From positions 105,267 to 169,266 of the forward strand of contig JAADJD010000012.1 of NCBI GenBank assembly GCA_013150955.1: a stretch of DNA of 64,000 nt. Direction: 5' to 3'. The translations under genes were made by a program, and so were the position numbers. This document shows, one piece after another, positions 25,828-34,454 of this stretch (positions are counted from its first letter, which is position 1; each line of letters starts with the position of its first letter). The notes beneath the pieces were generated by a model. The model was not told the origin of the DNA. It saw nothing but the letters and a program-made list of their open reading frames with translations, and did no database searches. Source of the DNA: Calditrichota bacterium. GTDB lineage: Bacteria; Calditrichota; Calditrichia; RBG-13-44-9; J042.

Positions 25828-28647
25828 TCAGGATCGTTTCTTCTGCTGTCGCTTTAACTTCTTGTATTCCTCCAGACGTTTCCTGGCCGTCTTGTCATTG
25901 GGATTCTTTTCCAGCCATTCCTCCAGGATCTGGATGGATTTATCGATTTCACCCAATTCTTTATATACATCCACCAGATATCCTTTGATCCGGGGATTTC
26001 CTGGCATCTGGCTCAACACCGCCTCGAATGCAACCCGCGCAATTTTCCAGTAACGATTTTGCGCGGCCAGCTCCCCAATGGCCTGCAATTGCGGTGGGGG
26101 ATAATTTTTAACCGACAACGAATCCAGAGGCTTTTCCCCACTCATGTAGGCAATGCCTTCCAGATAGGCCCGAACGCGGGGATATTTGGGATTATCCTCC
26201 AGAAGCCGCTGAAATGCCAGGCGGGCAATCGACCACTGCTTGGCCTGCATGGCAATTTCGCCAATGCTACGCAACTCCTCGTGGGTAAAGTTCTGCAAAT
26301 TCATCCGATCCAGTGGCCGCACACCGGCAATAAAGCCATATCCTTCCAGAATCTTCTTCATCAACGGCGTGTTGTAGGGAATAACCTCTGGTGGCATCAC
26401 CTTAAACACTTTCTGGATGACCTCTTTGAACCGAACGGTATCCCCGTGAGTGATGTAATACGATGCCAGCTGAGAAAACGCCGCCCGATAATTCTGGATC
26501 AATCCGCGGTGAATGTAGTCGTAGTACACGTTGGGATTATCCAGGTTGCGATATTTAAATTTGTTCATGAGCATATCGTACAAAATTTCCGGATGAATCG
26601 ACCAGTTGGGCAGCGTGGTAATCTTCATCACCAGCCCATCCATCCGCAAATAGCGACGCAGGCCATCCAGCATATTGTCCTGAGAAACGGTCACCCCAAA
26701 ATACAACGGCTTTTGAAATCGGTTGGCAAACAAAATGTTCAGCACCATGAAGTCCTGCACACGCAGGAACTGGTTGGCAAATTTGGGGCCCAGTTCAAAA
26801 CGCATGGGGCCTTCGGGCTTACCGCGATATTCGGGAAACACCCGCTTGACTTCTTCGAACTCTTTCTCGCGATATTCTGAGGGCACGTCTATTTTAATCG
26901 TCTTTTTCTCAGGCCAGTACACCGGCATGATGTTCCGGATCTGATCATCCGGCAGGCTGATGGGCACTTTGGGTTCTTTATTTTTCAATTGCAGAATGTA
27001 CCAGTCGGTATTGAGCAGACTGAGATTGGCCACCCGAACATCCTGACGGATTTTCTCCACCTCCTGCAAATACCAGAGGGGAAAGGTGTCATTATCCCCA
27101 TTGGTATACAACACCCCATTCTGTTCCACATTGATGAGCATGTTGTAAGAATAATCCCAGGGCAGATAATTCCCCGTGCGGTTCTGTTCTCGATAATTCT
27201 TGGCCAGCACCTGCAACGGCAACAAAATAAACAGGATCAGGGTGACCAGTCCGGGAATGATGGGACTTTGCTTGCCCACCTTATTTTGCAACCATTCCAG
27301 GACGGCTGCCGCACCAATGCCGATCCAGATGGAAAACGCAAAGAAGGATCCCACATAGCTGTAATCTCGCTCACGGGGTTGCGGATCGGGCTGATTTAAA
27401 TAGAGCACGATGGCCAGCCCGGTCATAAAAAACAGGGCAAAGACCGCCAGCCCGTATTTCCAGTCCCTCCGAAAGTGATAATACGCCCCCAGTAATCCCA
27501 TTAATAGCGGTAATCCCAGAAACTTTGAAGGATCCACATCATGTTCGTTGGCAGACTTCCCCATGAAATTCCACAAAAAGTATCGGATGTACATTTTATT
27601 TATCTGATAGCGCCAGAAGAAATCCCAGGCACTGCTGTAACGTTTTCCGTTTGGGGACTCCCGCCAGACCTTTTCTCGATCCAGCGTGTGTTCCCCGTAC
27701 TGCTCCCGCTTCAGATAGCTGATGAACCGTTCGATGGTTTCCGGGTCGTTTTCGTCAATATTGGGATCCAATCCGGAACGGATGTAAATGGTCAGGTAGC
27801 TGGAATACCCAATAATGATCAGCAGCAACGAAGAGATCAGTAACGAAGCGAGCGGATGCCGACTTTGCAGCGCCAGCACCAGCCCAACCACCAGCAGCAG
27901 GATCAAGAAAATCAGACCGGCAAATCCCCCCATCTCGGCAACTTTGGGTACGCCCATGATGGTTACCGGGTAAACCAATCCGGTCAATCCGGCCCCCACA
28001 ATCACCATCAGGATAAAATTTTTCAGATTCAATTCATAGCGGCGGTAAAACACAATCATGACCACCATGGGCAACGCCAGCACATTCAACAGGTGTACCC
28101 CGGTGGCCAGACCAATGATGTATGCAATAAGCAACAGGTACTTTTCGTTTCCTATTTCCTGGTGTCGGGTGCTCCAGCGGAAAATTAACCACACCACCAG
28201 ACTGGTGAAGAACATGGATGGCGCATATACTTCGGCTTCTACCGCATTGAACCAGAAGCTGTTGGTGAAGGCAAACGTCAACGATCCGATGACTCCCCCC
28301 AGATACGGGATGTACGCGCTGAACCCCTCGGTCTTCTTGTAGAATTCGGAAATGACCTGCACAATAATCAAATATAAAAAGAAGACCGAAGCGGCCGAAG
28401 ACAACACGGAGATAAAATTCACCCGCATGGCAATGTCTTCAAACAGAGGCAACAAAGTAAAAATTCGTCCCACCAGCAGATACAGGGGTGCCCCTGGCGG
28501 ATGCGGAATCCCCATGGTGTAGGAACAGGCAATAAACTCCCCACAGTCCCAGAAGGACACAGTGGGCGCCATCGTCATATAGTACACGATCATACTGAAC
28601 ACAAACACAAACCCGCTCAACAGCTTATGAACCCATTCATTCTTCAT
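25828..28647 (-). CDS. DUF2723 membrane protein with C-terminal TPR repeats
   Basis: From the ATG at 28647 (AAAGG ribosome site six bases upstream) the product has 939 residues; an upstream ATG at 28692 would overlap the preceding gene by 56 bp and is less likely. The N-terminal half is polytopic and starts with the DUF2723 signature APTVSFWDCGEFIACSYTMG and HPPGAPLYLLVGR, which resembles the catalytic loop of GT-C transferases. The C-terminal 300 residues are soluble, with at least three TPR-like units (WSIARLAFQRLLEDNPKYP). It probably glycosylates proteins or lipids on the periplasmic side; the acceptor is unknown. Confidence 0.9.
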   Translation of the reverse strand: MKNEWVHKLLSGFVFVFSMIVYYMTMAPTVSFWDCGEFIACSYTMGIPHPPGAPLYLLVGRIFTLLPLFEDIAMRVNFISVLSSAASVFFLYLIIVQVISEFYKKTEGFSAYIPYLGGVIGSLTFAFTNSFWFNAVEAEVYAPSMFFTSLVVWLIFRWSTRHQEIGNEKYLLLIAYIIGLATGVHLLNVLALPMVVMIVFYRRYELNLKNFILMVIVGAGLTGLVYPVTIMGVPKVAEMGGFAGLIFLILLLVVGLVLALQSRHPLASLLISSLLLIIIGYSSYLTIYIRSGLDPNIDENDPETIERFISYLKREQYGEHTLDREKVWRESPNGKRYSSAWDFFWRYQINKMYIRYFLWNFMGKSANEHDVDPSKFLGLPLLMGLLGAYYHFRRDWKYGLAVFALFFMTGLAIVLYLNQPDPQPRERDYSYVGSFFAFSIWIGIGAAAVLEWLQNKVGKQSPIIPGLVTLILFILLPLQVLAKNYREQNRTGNYLPWDYSYNMLINVEQNGVLYTNGDNDTFPLWYLQEVEKIRQDVRVANLSLLNTDWYILQLKNKEPKVPISLPDDQIRNIMPVYWPEKKTIKIDVPSEYREKEFEEVKRVFPEYRGKPEGPMRFELGPKFANQFLRVQDFMVLNILFANRFQKPLYFGVTVSQDNMLDGLRRYLRMDGLVMKITTLPNWSIHPEILYDMLMNKFKYRNLDNPNVYYDYIHRGLIQNYRAAFSQLASYYITHGDTVRFKEVIQKVFKVMPPEVIPYNTPLMKKILEGYGFIAGVRPLDRMNLQNFTHEELRSIGEIAMQAKQWSIARLAFQRLLEDNPKYPRVRAYLEGIAYMSGEKPLDSLSVKNYPPPQLQAIGELAAQNRYWKIARVAFEAVLSQMPGNPRIKGYLVDVYKELGEIDKSIQILEEWLEKNPNDKTARKRLEEYKKLKRQQKKRS

Positions 28648-29770
28648 AGACCTTTTCCACTCCTGTTTTTTTCCTCCAATGCACCTGAACATTCACATTA
28701 CCAACACGATGTAAAAACTTTCGGATAAACAGCAAATCCCGGAAACGCTTCCGCTTCAACAGAAAATACTCGAACACAATGCTACCGGGATACATGCGCT
28801 GCAATACCACGGAATCGTCCACCTTGCGCAGCCGCTGGGTTCGCATCCGGTTCCGCAGGATGATGTGCATATGCCGAAACACCCAGTAGTACGCCCGCAC
28901 AATGGCCCAGGCATTCCGCCAGTGGCCTTTTACAAATTCACTCATAAACGCCGTGCTATCCAGCAGCACGCGAATGGGCAGGCGTAACATAAGGCGTCTT
29001 TTGGAAAGGTTCTTGATTAACAAGAAAATGTTGTTGCGAAAGTTCCAGTAGGTTTTTCGGGGATTGGCCCGATCCAGTGTTCCGCCGACAAAGTGCCACA
29101 CCCTGGACTGGGGAACGGAAACCACATCCCATCCCGCCAGGCGCAGGCGCCAGCACAAATCGATTTCTTCCATGTGGATCACAAAATCCTCATCCAGCAA
29201 TCCCACTTCATCCAGGGCGGCCTTGCGTAAAAACAGGCAGGCACCGGATGCCCAGAACAGCCCCAGTGGCTGATCGTACTGACCTTCATCCTTTTCGGTG
29301 GTAAAAAAAATGCGGCCACGGAGGAAGGGGTAACCCAGCCAGTCGATGAATCCGCCACAGGCACCCGCGTATTCCAGCTGATCGCGCTGCTGCAATCCCA
29401 GAATTTTCGGCTGAATGGCCGCAATCTGAGGATTGGATTCAAAAGCGGCAATCACGGGCTCAATAAAACCCGGATCCACTTCGGTGTCGTTATTCAACAA
29501 ACACACATATTTGCCGCGGGCAACTTTTAGCCCCACGTTGTTGCCACGGGCATACATATAATTTTCCGGATTCCGGACGATTTTTACCTCCGGGAAATGC
29601 CGCGAAACATACTTGACGCTCTCGTCATCGGAGAAGTTGTCCACCATGATGATTTCCAGATTGGGGTAGGTCACCTTTCGCAGGGAATGAAACAGATCCG
29701 GCAAAAACTTGATGCCATTGAAATTTAAGGTAACAATGGAAACCAGCGGATATTCGTTATTTTGATACAT
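28637..29770 (-). CDS. Family 2 glycosyltransferase (rhamnosyltransferase-like)
   Basis: The 377-residue product has a GT2 domain with VSIVTLNFNGIKFLPDLFHS, IIMVDNFSDDESVKYV, the DxD-type CLLNNDTEVDPGFI, ASGACLFLRKAAL and HMEEIDLCWRLRLAGWDVVS, the pattern of WbbL/rhamnosyltransferase enzymes. A basic C-terminal tail of about 100 residues may associate with the membrane. It is the first gene of the glycan/purE run and overlaps the DUF2723 gene by 11 bp. Confidence 0.93.
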   Translation of the reverse strand: MYQNNEYPLVSIVTLNFNGIKFLPDLFHSLRKVTYPNLEIIMVDNFSDDESVKYVSRHFPEVKIVRNPENYMYARGNNVGLKVARGKYVCLLNNDTEVDPGFIEPVIAAFESNPQIAAIQPKILGLQQRDQLEYAGACGGFIDWLGYPFLRGRIFFTTEKDEGQYDQPLGLFWASGACLFLRKAALDEVGLLDEDFVIHMEEIDLCWRLRLAGWDVVSVPQSRVWHFVGGTLDRANPRKTYWNFRNNIFLLIKNLSKRRLMLRLPIRVLLDSTAFMSEFVKGHWRNAWAIVRAYYWVFRHMHIILRNRMRTQRLRKVDDSVVLQRMYPGSIVFEYFLLKRKRFRDLLFIRKFLHRVGNVNVQVHWRKKTGVEKVYEE

Positions 29771-29874
29771 AAAGATTACACTACCCCAAATTTTAAAAGG
29801 ATTTCAGTTTAAGAAAAATACAAAATTAACGCAAGCGATAAAAAACGGGTTCCTTCTCCCCCCAGATACACAAC

Positions 29875-29895
29875 GACCCACCCGAATGGTGGGTC
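29875..29895 (-). terminator. Hairpin after the DUF1844 gene, weak terminator candidate
   Basis: Perfect 8-bp arms GACCCACC and GGTGGGTC enclose a 5-nt loop, 33 bp after the DUF1844 stop codon. No T-run follows on the minus strand (GTTGTGTATC), so termination activity is uncertain. Confidence 0.4.
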
Positions 29896-29927
29896 TGGAA
29901 TGGTATCGATTTTCATGTTTTCGCAAA

Positions 29928-30362
29928 CTAATTTTTCGAGGATGCTTTTTCATCCGATTCCGCGGCCTTCTGACCCGATGCTTCCGTTGCCGCCTGAGCA
30001 GAGGCTTCCTCTTTCGGTTTCTCGGCTTCCTTCGCCTCTGCAGAACGCTCCGCCGTTTGCTGTTCCGCCTGTCGGGCCTTTTCGCGTTTTTCTTTCTCGT
30101 ACTCGTCCACGTAATTCAGCTTCAGATCGGCCAGGGTCTGGGTCAGTAATCGCTCCTCGTTTTCGGTCAGATTCCCGCTGGTTTTCTCTTTCAGCATATC
30201 CAGCATGTCAATGGCCATCTTTGCCATTTCCAGATTGCGTTCAATCTTGTTTGTGGCCGGATTCTTAATCTTTCCCAGACTCATCCAGGCCTGAAAGCGC
30301 CACTGTTCAACCAGGGAGAAAAACAGCATTTCATTCTTCTGTTCATGAGACAGCTTTTCCAT
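29928..30362 (-). CDS. DUF1844-family protein
   Basis: The 144-residue product has the short DUF1844 helical core (LSHEQKNEMLFFSLVEQWRF, then LEMAKMAIDMLDMLKEKTSG and NLTENEERLLTQTLADLKLN) and a low-complexity Ala/Glu/Lys-rich tail of about 50 residues that looks disordered. The family is widespread and of unknown function. The gene is monocistronic, divergent from rlmN across a 166-bp region. Confidence 0.88.
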   Translation of the reverse strand: MEKLSHEQKNEMLFFSLVEQWRFQAWMSLGKIKNPATNKIERNLEMAKMAIDMLDMLKEKTSGNLTENEERLLTQTLADLKLNYVDEYEKEKREKARQAEQQTAERSAEAKEAEKPKEEASAQAATEASGQKAAESDEKASSKN

Positions 30363-30528
30363 CCATCTGCCTCCTCATTTTTAATTGACAGAAATCCACA
30401 TTTTTATAATTTCTTGTATCCGCTTTGTTTCCGGTTTTCAGGGAAAATTTTTAAATTATTGGCGTTTTTCTAAGTGGTTAATGTAAATTGCGCCCTAAAA
30501 TTTAACAATAAGATTTTGAATTTTGCTG

Positions 30529-31611
30529 ATGAAGTCGACCACTGTACATCGCCCCTCCCTGCTGGGAGAAACACCGGAGGCCATTCAACAGGCCATTGCG
30601 CGGTTCAACCAACCGCGTTACCGGGGCAAACAGATTTACAAATGGATGCACCTGAAGAATGCGGATTCATTTCTGGAAATGAGTGACCTGCCGCTGGCCT
30701 TTCGCCAGCAGCTGGAAGCGCATTTTGCCATTAAAACCCTGCGGCTGGTAGTACGCGAAGTTTCCAGAGACGGCACCGAGAAATACCTCTGGGAATTGCA
30801 TGACGGTCTGCGGATGGAAAGCGTGCTCATCCCGGACGGGCAGCGGGTTACCCTGTGCATCTCCTCTCAGGTGGGATGCGCCCTGGACTGCCAGTTCTGC
30901 GCAACCGGGCGTATGGGGTTTTCCCGCAATTTAACCAGTGGAGAGATTGTGGAGCAGGTTCTTCGGGCGCAGCAGCTTTCTGGCCGGCGCATTACCAACA
31001 TTGTGTTTATGGGTATGGGAGAGCCGTTTTTAAACTACCCGCGGGTCATTCAGGCAGCCCGGATTCTGGGCGATCCCGAAGGGCTGGCCATTGCCAACAA
31101 ACGCATCACCATTTCCACCAGCGGGATCATTCCCAAAATCTATCAATTTGCGCGTGAAAAGCATCCGTATGGACTGGCCATCTCCCTGCATGCCCCCAAC
31201 CAAGCGCTGCGGGAACAGATCATGCCGCTGGCGGAAAAATTTCCGCTGGATGAACTCCTGGCCAGTGCACGATTTTACGTGGCCCAGCACAAACGGCTGC
31301 GCATCACTTTTGAGTACGTGCTGTTAAAGGGCGTAAACGACGAGCCCGCACATGCGCGGGAACTGGTGCGGATCCTCTCGCCCATCCGCTGCAAATTGAA
31401 TTTGATCCCCTACAACGATTGTGGTCTGGGATTCCAGGCGCCTTCGGAAGAGCGGATTCAGAAATTTCTGGAACCGCTGCTGCGGGCACCTTTCACGGTC
31501 ACGGTGCGGCGCAACCGGGGCAACGACATTCAGGCGGCGTGCGGTCAGCTTTACGTGAAAACCGAAGCGAAAAAACGATTCATCATACAACCTGCGGTAT
31601 CGGAATCCTGA
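30529..31611 (+). CDS. rlmN: Dual-specificity 23S rRNA A2503/tRNA A37 methyltransferase RlmN
   Basis: The 360-residue radical-SAM enzyme carries the cluster motif CALDCQFC (Cys117, Cys121, Cys124 from the ATG at 30529), followed by ATGRMGFSRNLTSGEIVEQV and NIVFMGMGEPFLNY. Near the C-terminus is ACGQL, containing the methyl-carrying catalytic Cys. An in-frame TTG two codons earlier is a less likely start. It methylates C2 of A2503 in 23S rRNA and A37 in some tRNAs. An intact repeat element begins 12 bp after its stop codon. Confidence 0.97.
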   Translation: MKSTTVHRPSLLGETPEAIQQAIARFNQPRYRGKQIYKWMHLKNADSFLEMSDLPLAFRQQLEAHFAIKTLRLVVREVSRDGTEKYLWELHDGLRMESVLIPDGQRVTLCISSQVGCALDCQFCATGRMGFSRNLTSGEIVEQVLRAQQLSGRRITNIVFMGMGEPFLNYPRVIQAARILGDPEGLAIANKRITISTSGIIPKIYQFAREKHPYGLAISLHAPNQALREQIMPLAEKFPLDELLASARFYVAQHKRLRITFEYVLLKGVNDEPAHARELVRILSPIRCKLNLIPYNDCGLGFQAPSEERIQKFLEPLLRAPFTVTVRRNRGNDIQAACGQLYVKTEAKKRFIIQPAVSES

Positions 31612-31622
31612 TCATGAATAAA

Positions 31623-31787
31623 CCCAAATAAAGCGTTAAACCACGAATCACGCGAATGAAACTAAAAAATATCTACAAAATCGCAAATAAACTCTGGAAC
31701 ACATTTTCATTCAGACACAATCCAATGGATTTTATTGGTTTTATTTGTGTTCATTCGTGTCATTCGTAGGCTATTGTTTAATCTGGG
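31623..31787 (+). mobile_element. Intact 165-bp MITE-like element with ATAAA direct repeats
   Basis: The copy begins CCCAAATAAAGCG and ends TTTAATCTGGG. ATAAA lies at 31618-31622 and 31788-31792. It occupies most of the rlmN-adk gap; the rest (31793-31949) should contain the adk promoter but shows nothing distinctive. Confidence 0.93.
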
Positions 31788-31949
31788 ATAAAAAAACTTG
31801 TGTTGGAATGCGCGCTGTCGAATATGTTAATTTTATCACAATAGGATGGGGTGGGAGGCTTAATTTATTCACCCGGAAACAATCAGATTCGGGTCATACA
31901 GCCGAATTCAGTAAACCATCCGTTCCACAAACTGTAGCGAGGTGTGAAC

Positions 31950-32603
31950 ATGTACATCATTCTTCTTGGAGCCCCAGGCGCCGGTAAGGGAACCCAGGCG
32001 AAACGCATCATGGAGCAATACCGAATTCCGCAAATTTCCACCGGAGACATTCTGCGGGCGGAGGTTCAGGCCCAGACGGAACTGGGCAAACTGGTCAAAA
32101 GCATCATGGATCAGGGAAAGCTGGTTTCCGATGACATCATGATCAAAATCATCGAAAAACGGATTCAGCAGCCAGATTGCCAGAACGGCTTCATCCTGGA
32201 TGGTTTTCCCCGAACCATTCCCCAGGCAGAGGCCCTGGAAGCATTGATCCAGAAACTCAACTCCGGCAAATTGAAGGTCATCGAAATCAGCGTCCCGGAT
32301 GATGAAATCATCAAGCGGATTAGCAATCGCCGGGTATGCCGCAATTGTGGCAAAGATTACAACCTGCTCTTCAATCCGCCACCCCCGGACAACAAATGCG
32401 AAGTGTGCGGTGGCGAAATCATCCAGCGCAGCGATGACGCCGAAGAAACCGTCCGCAAACGCCTGACCGAATACCGGAATAAAACTGCGGCCCTGGTCGA
32501 ATACTACGAAAAGAAAAACCGACTCTATCGGGTGAACGGAATGCAGTCCATTGACCGGGTATTTGAGGACATTCAAAAAATCCTGGAATCGAACGGTCAT
32601 TAA
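31950..32603 (+). CDS. adk: Adenylate kinase (long form with zinc-binding lid)
   Basis: The 217-residue product starts YIILLGAPGAGKGTQAK with the P-loop, then ISTGDILRAEV, DGFPRTIPQAEAL (substrate-binding) and a lid with CRNCGKDYN and CEVCGGEI, whose four cysteines would hold zinc. It converts ATP + AMP to 2 ADP. The ATG at 31950 is preferred over the in-frame GTG six bases upstream because the GCGAGG ribosome site is spaced for it. A strong terminator follows. Confidence 0.97.
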   Translation: MYIILLGAPGAGKGTQAKRIMEQYRIPQISTGDILRAEVQAQTELGKLVKSIMDQGKLVSDDIMIKIIEKRIQQPDCQNGFILDGFPRTIPQAEALEALIQKLNSGKLKVIEISVPDDEIIKRISNRRVCRNCGKDYNLLFNPPPPDNKCEVCGGEIIQRSDDAEETVRKRLTEYRNKTAALVEYYEKKNRLYRVNGMQSIDRVFEDIQKILESNGH

Positions 32604-32630
32604 AATCCTGCAGGAATCGCTCATTGGATT

Positions 32631-32673
32631 AACGCGGTGCCAGCTAAATGAGCGGGGCACCGCGTTATTTTTT
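32631..32673 (+). terminator. Intrinsic terminator of adk
   Basis: Perfect 11-bp arms AACGCGGTGCC (32631-32641) and GGCACCGCGTT (32656-32666) are followed by ATTTTTT. It lies 27 bp after the adk stop codon. Confidence 0.95.
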
Positions 32674-32732
32674 GCACTAACCCGCGAATAAACCCACGAA
32701 TCCCACGAATTTACATGAACGAAAATATTAAT

Positions 32733-32897
32733 CCCAGATTTTTCATTCGCCTACGAATGACACGAATTAACACTAACAAAACAAATAAAATACATTGGAC
32801 TGTATCTGGATGAAAATGTGTTCCGGGAGATATTAGCAATTTTGTTGAGATTTTTCGGATTCATTCGCGTGATTCGCGATTCCAAGCATTATTTGGG
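32733..32897 (-). mobile_element. 165-bp MITE-like element with near-perfect direct repeats
   Basis: The copy begins CCCAGATTTTTC and ends GCATTATTTGGG. The flanks are TTAAT before and TTAAA after, four of five bases identical. Fragments of the family also lie just before it (CCCACGAATTTACATGAACG, from 32702) and just after it (TTTGCGGTTTCATG, near 32941), so this gap (32674-33176) is composed largely of element sequence. Confidence 0.88.
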
Positions 32898-33176
32898 TTA
32901 AAACAGAATTTGGGTCGATTTTTTTGGATGAGTTTTCGGGATTTGCGGTTTCATGTATCATTTGGGTTACGCACAGATTCGTGACCCTTCGCGTCAACGA
33001 TCCGGGCGATCCGCGGGAATTTGGGGAACCCTTTGTCGCAATCCAGGGGAAGCCATTCCGGAAAAACAATTCGGGAAAGACGTGGTCTGATGCGCAATCC
33101 GGGCTTAAATTACCATCCCATGCGGACGGGTAAATACAAATGGAAATCTGAACATCCGGCCCCGTTAACAAGGGTT

Positions 33177-34454
33177 ATGGCGGCAGGGAAGCTGGTTTTT
33201 CTATGGTTCGCCATCGCGGGATGGTTACTCCTTTCCGGATGTGCGGAACGGGAGCGGAAGAACCCTTTTGATCCCGGCGCCGATCAGGAAAGTCCCGTCC
33301 GCCTGTCCCTGAAACCCACAGAAACCGCCGTTGTCCTGGAATGGGAAGTGGAGCCCATCTCGCACGTGGTGGGGTTTCGGATTTACCGCTCTGTCGATGA
33401 CAACCGGCATTTCCAATTATACCAGGAGGTGGGCAGCGACCATCGGGTCTTTCTGGATTCCAATGTGGAACCATATCGCTGGTATTACTACCGGGTCACC
33501 GCCCTGGGCCCGGCCACCGAAAGCCTGCCTTCCAACACCGAGAAAACCTATCTGGGAAAAGGGAAAATCTACCTGATCTCTCACTACGGCTTCTGGGTGC
33601 GTCAGCTGAGCTACGACCTGCTCCACACCCTGAACCAGTTCGATACCCGTTTTCCACCGGTCGAATGGGCACCCTATCTGAAGGAAAACATCGTCTGGCT
33701 GGCTTATGGCCCTTACAGATACATCGGGCGCATCCATCTGAGTCTGGCCAAGGAAGAGGATTATTTTGACGATGTACTCAAAATCCCCATCGATGTGGAG
33801 GTAGATCCCCGCAACGGCAATCTATTTGTTCTGGACGATGGCACCAACGAACTCATTCAGATCAACAACTTAACGGTCACGCACCGGGTGGAACTTCCTC
33901 CCAATGTGTACATTCGGATGACACTGCAACCGGAGGCGCGCCGGATGGGCATTCTGGGCGAGTCCCTTTTCCTGTGGATGTCCCTGGACTCCCGTGCCAT
34001 CCTCTTTACCCACTCCCTGCCGGAAACGCTTTCTTTTCAGGATCAGGCCATTACCCGCGATACCATCTACCTGCTGGCCACGGCACTACAATCCCAGAGC
34101 ACCCGGCTCATTACCCTCTCCCCCACCACTGGCGAGACCACAGATCGATGGTTAAATGGGATATTCCATAAAATTGCGGTGGACAATGATCAGCAGGTGT
34201 TTTACCTGGCCCAGATCACCGATATCCGCCGCCCGGACACCCAGCAACGGTTGGTGAAACTTTCTTTTAATGGAGATCGTCTACTGGAGCTGGATAATTT
34301 CAATTTTATTGCAGATATTCAAATTAATCCGTATGATAATTCGGTAGTGGTGGTGGATCGATTAAAAGATCGTTTGTTTTTGATCCGTACGGACGGAAAA
34401 ATAATTTCCGAATCCATCAAACTTTATGATCCCATTCGTGTTCATATTGAATAA
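33177..34454 (+). CDS. Lipoprotein with fibronectin-type III and beta-propeller-like regions
   Basis: From the ATG at 33177 the product has 425 residues and begins with a lipoprotein signal (LVFLWFAIAGWLLLSGC). A fibronectin-III-like domain follows at about residues 40-125 (VVLEWEVEPISHVVGFRIYR, RWYYYRVTAL), then a region of repeated beta blades (IDVEVDPRNGNLFVLDD, IQINPYDNSVVVVDRL), as in NHL/YncE-type propellers. Upstream in-frame ATGs exist but would hide the signal peptide. Its TAA overlaps the ATG of the next gene by one base, so it is coupled to the phosphatase and might be its envelope sensor partner. Confidence 0.7.
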   Translation: MAAGKLVFLWFAIAGWLLLSGCAERERKNPFDPGADQESPVRLSLKPTETAVVLEWEVEPISHVVGFRIYRSVDDNRHFQLYQEVGSDHRVFLDSNVEPYRWYYYRVTALGPATESLPSNTEKTYLGKGKIYLISHYGFWVRQLSYDLLHTLNQFDTRFPPVEWAPYLKENIVWLAYGPYRYIGRIHLSLAKEEDYFDDVLKIPIDVEVDPRNGNLFVLDDGTNELIQINNLTVTHRVELPPNVYIRMTLQPEARRMGILGESLFLWMSLDSRAILFTHSLPETLSFQDQAITRDTIYLLATALQSQSTRLITLSPTTGETTDRWLNGIFHKIAVDNDQQVFYLAQITDIRRPDTQQRLVKLSFNGDRLLELDNFNFIADIQINPYDNSVVVVDRLKDRLFLIRTDGKIISESIKLYDPIRVHIE

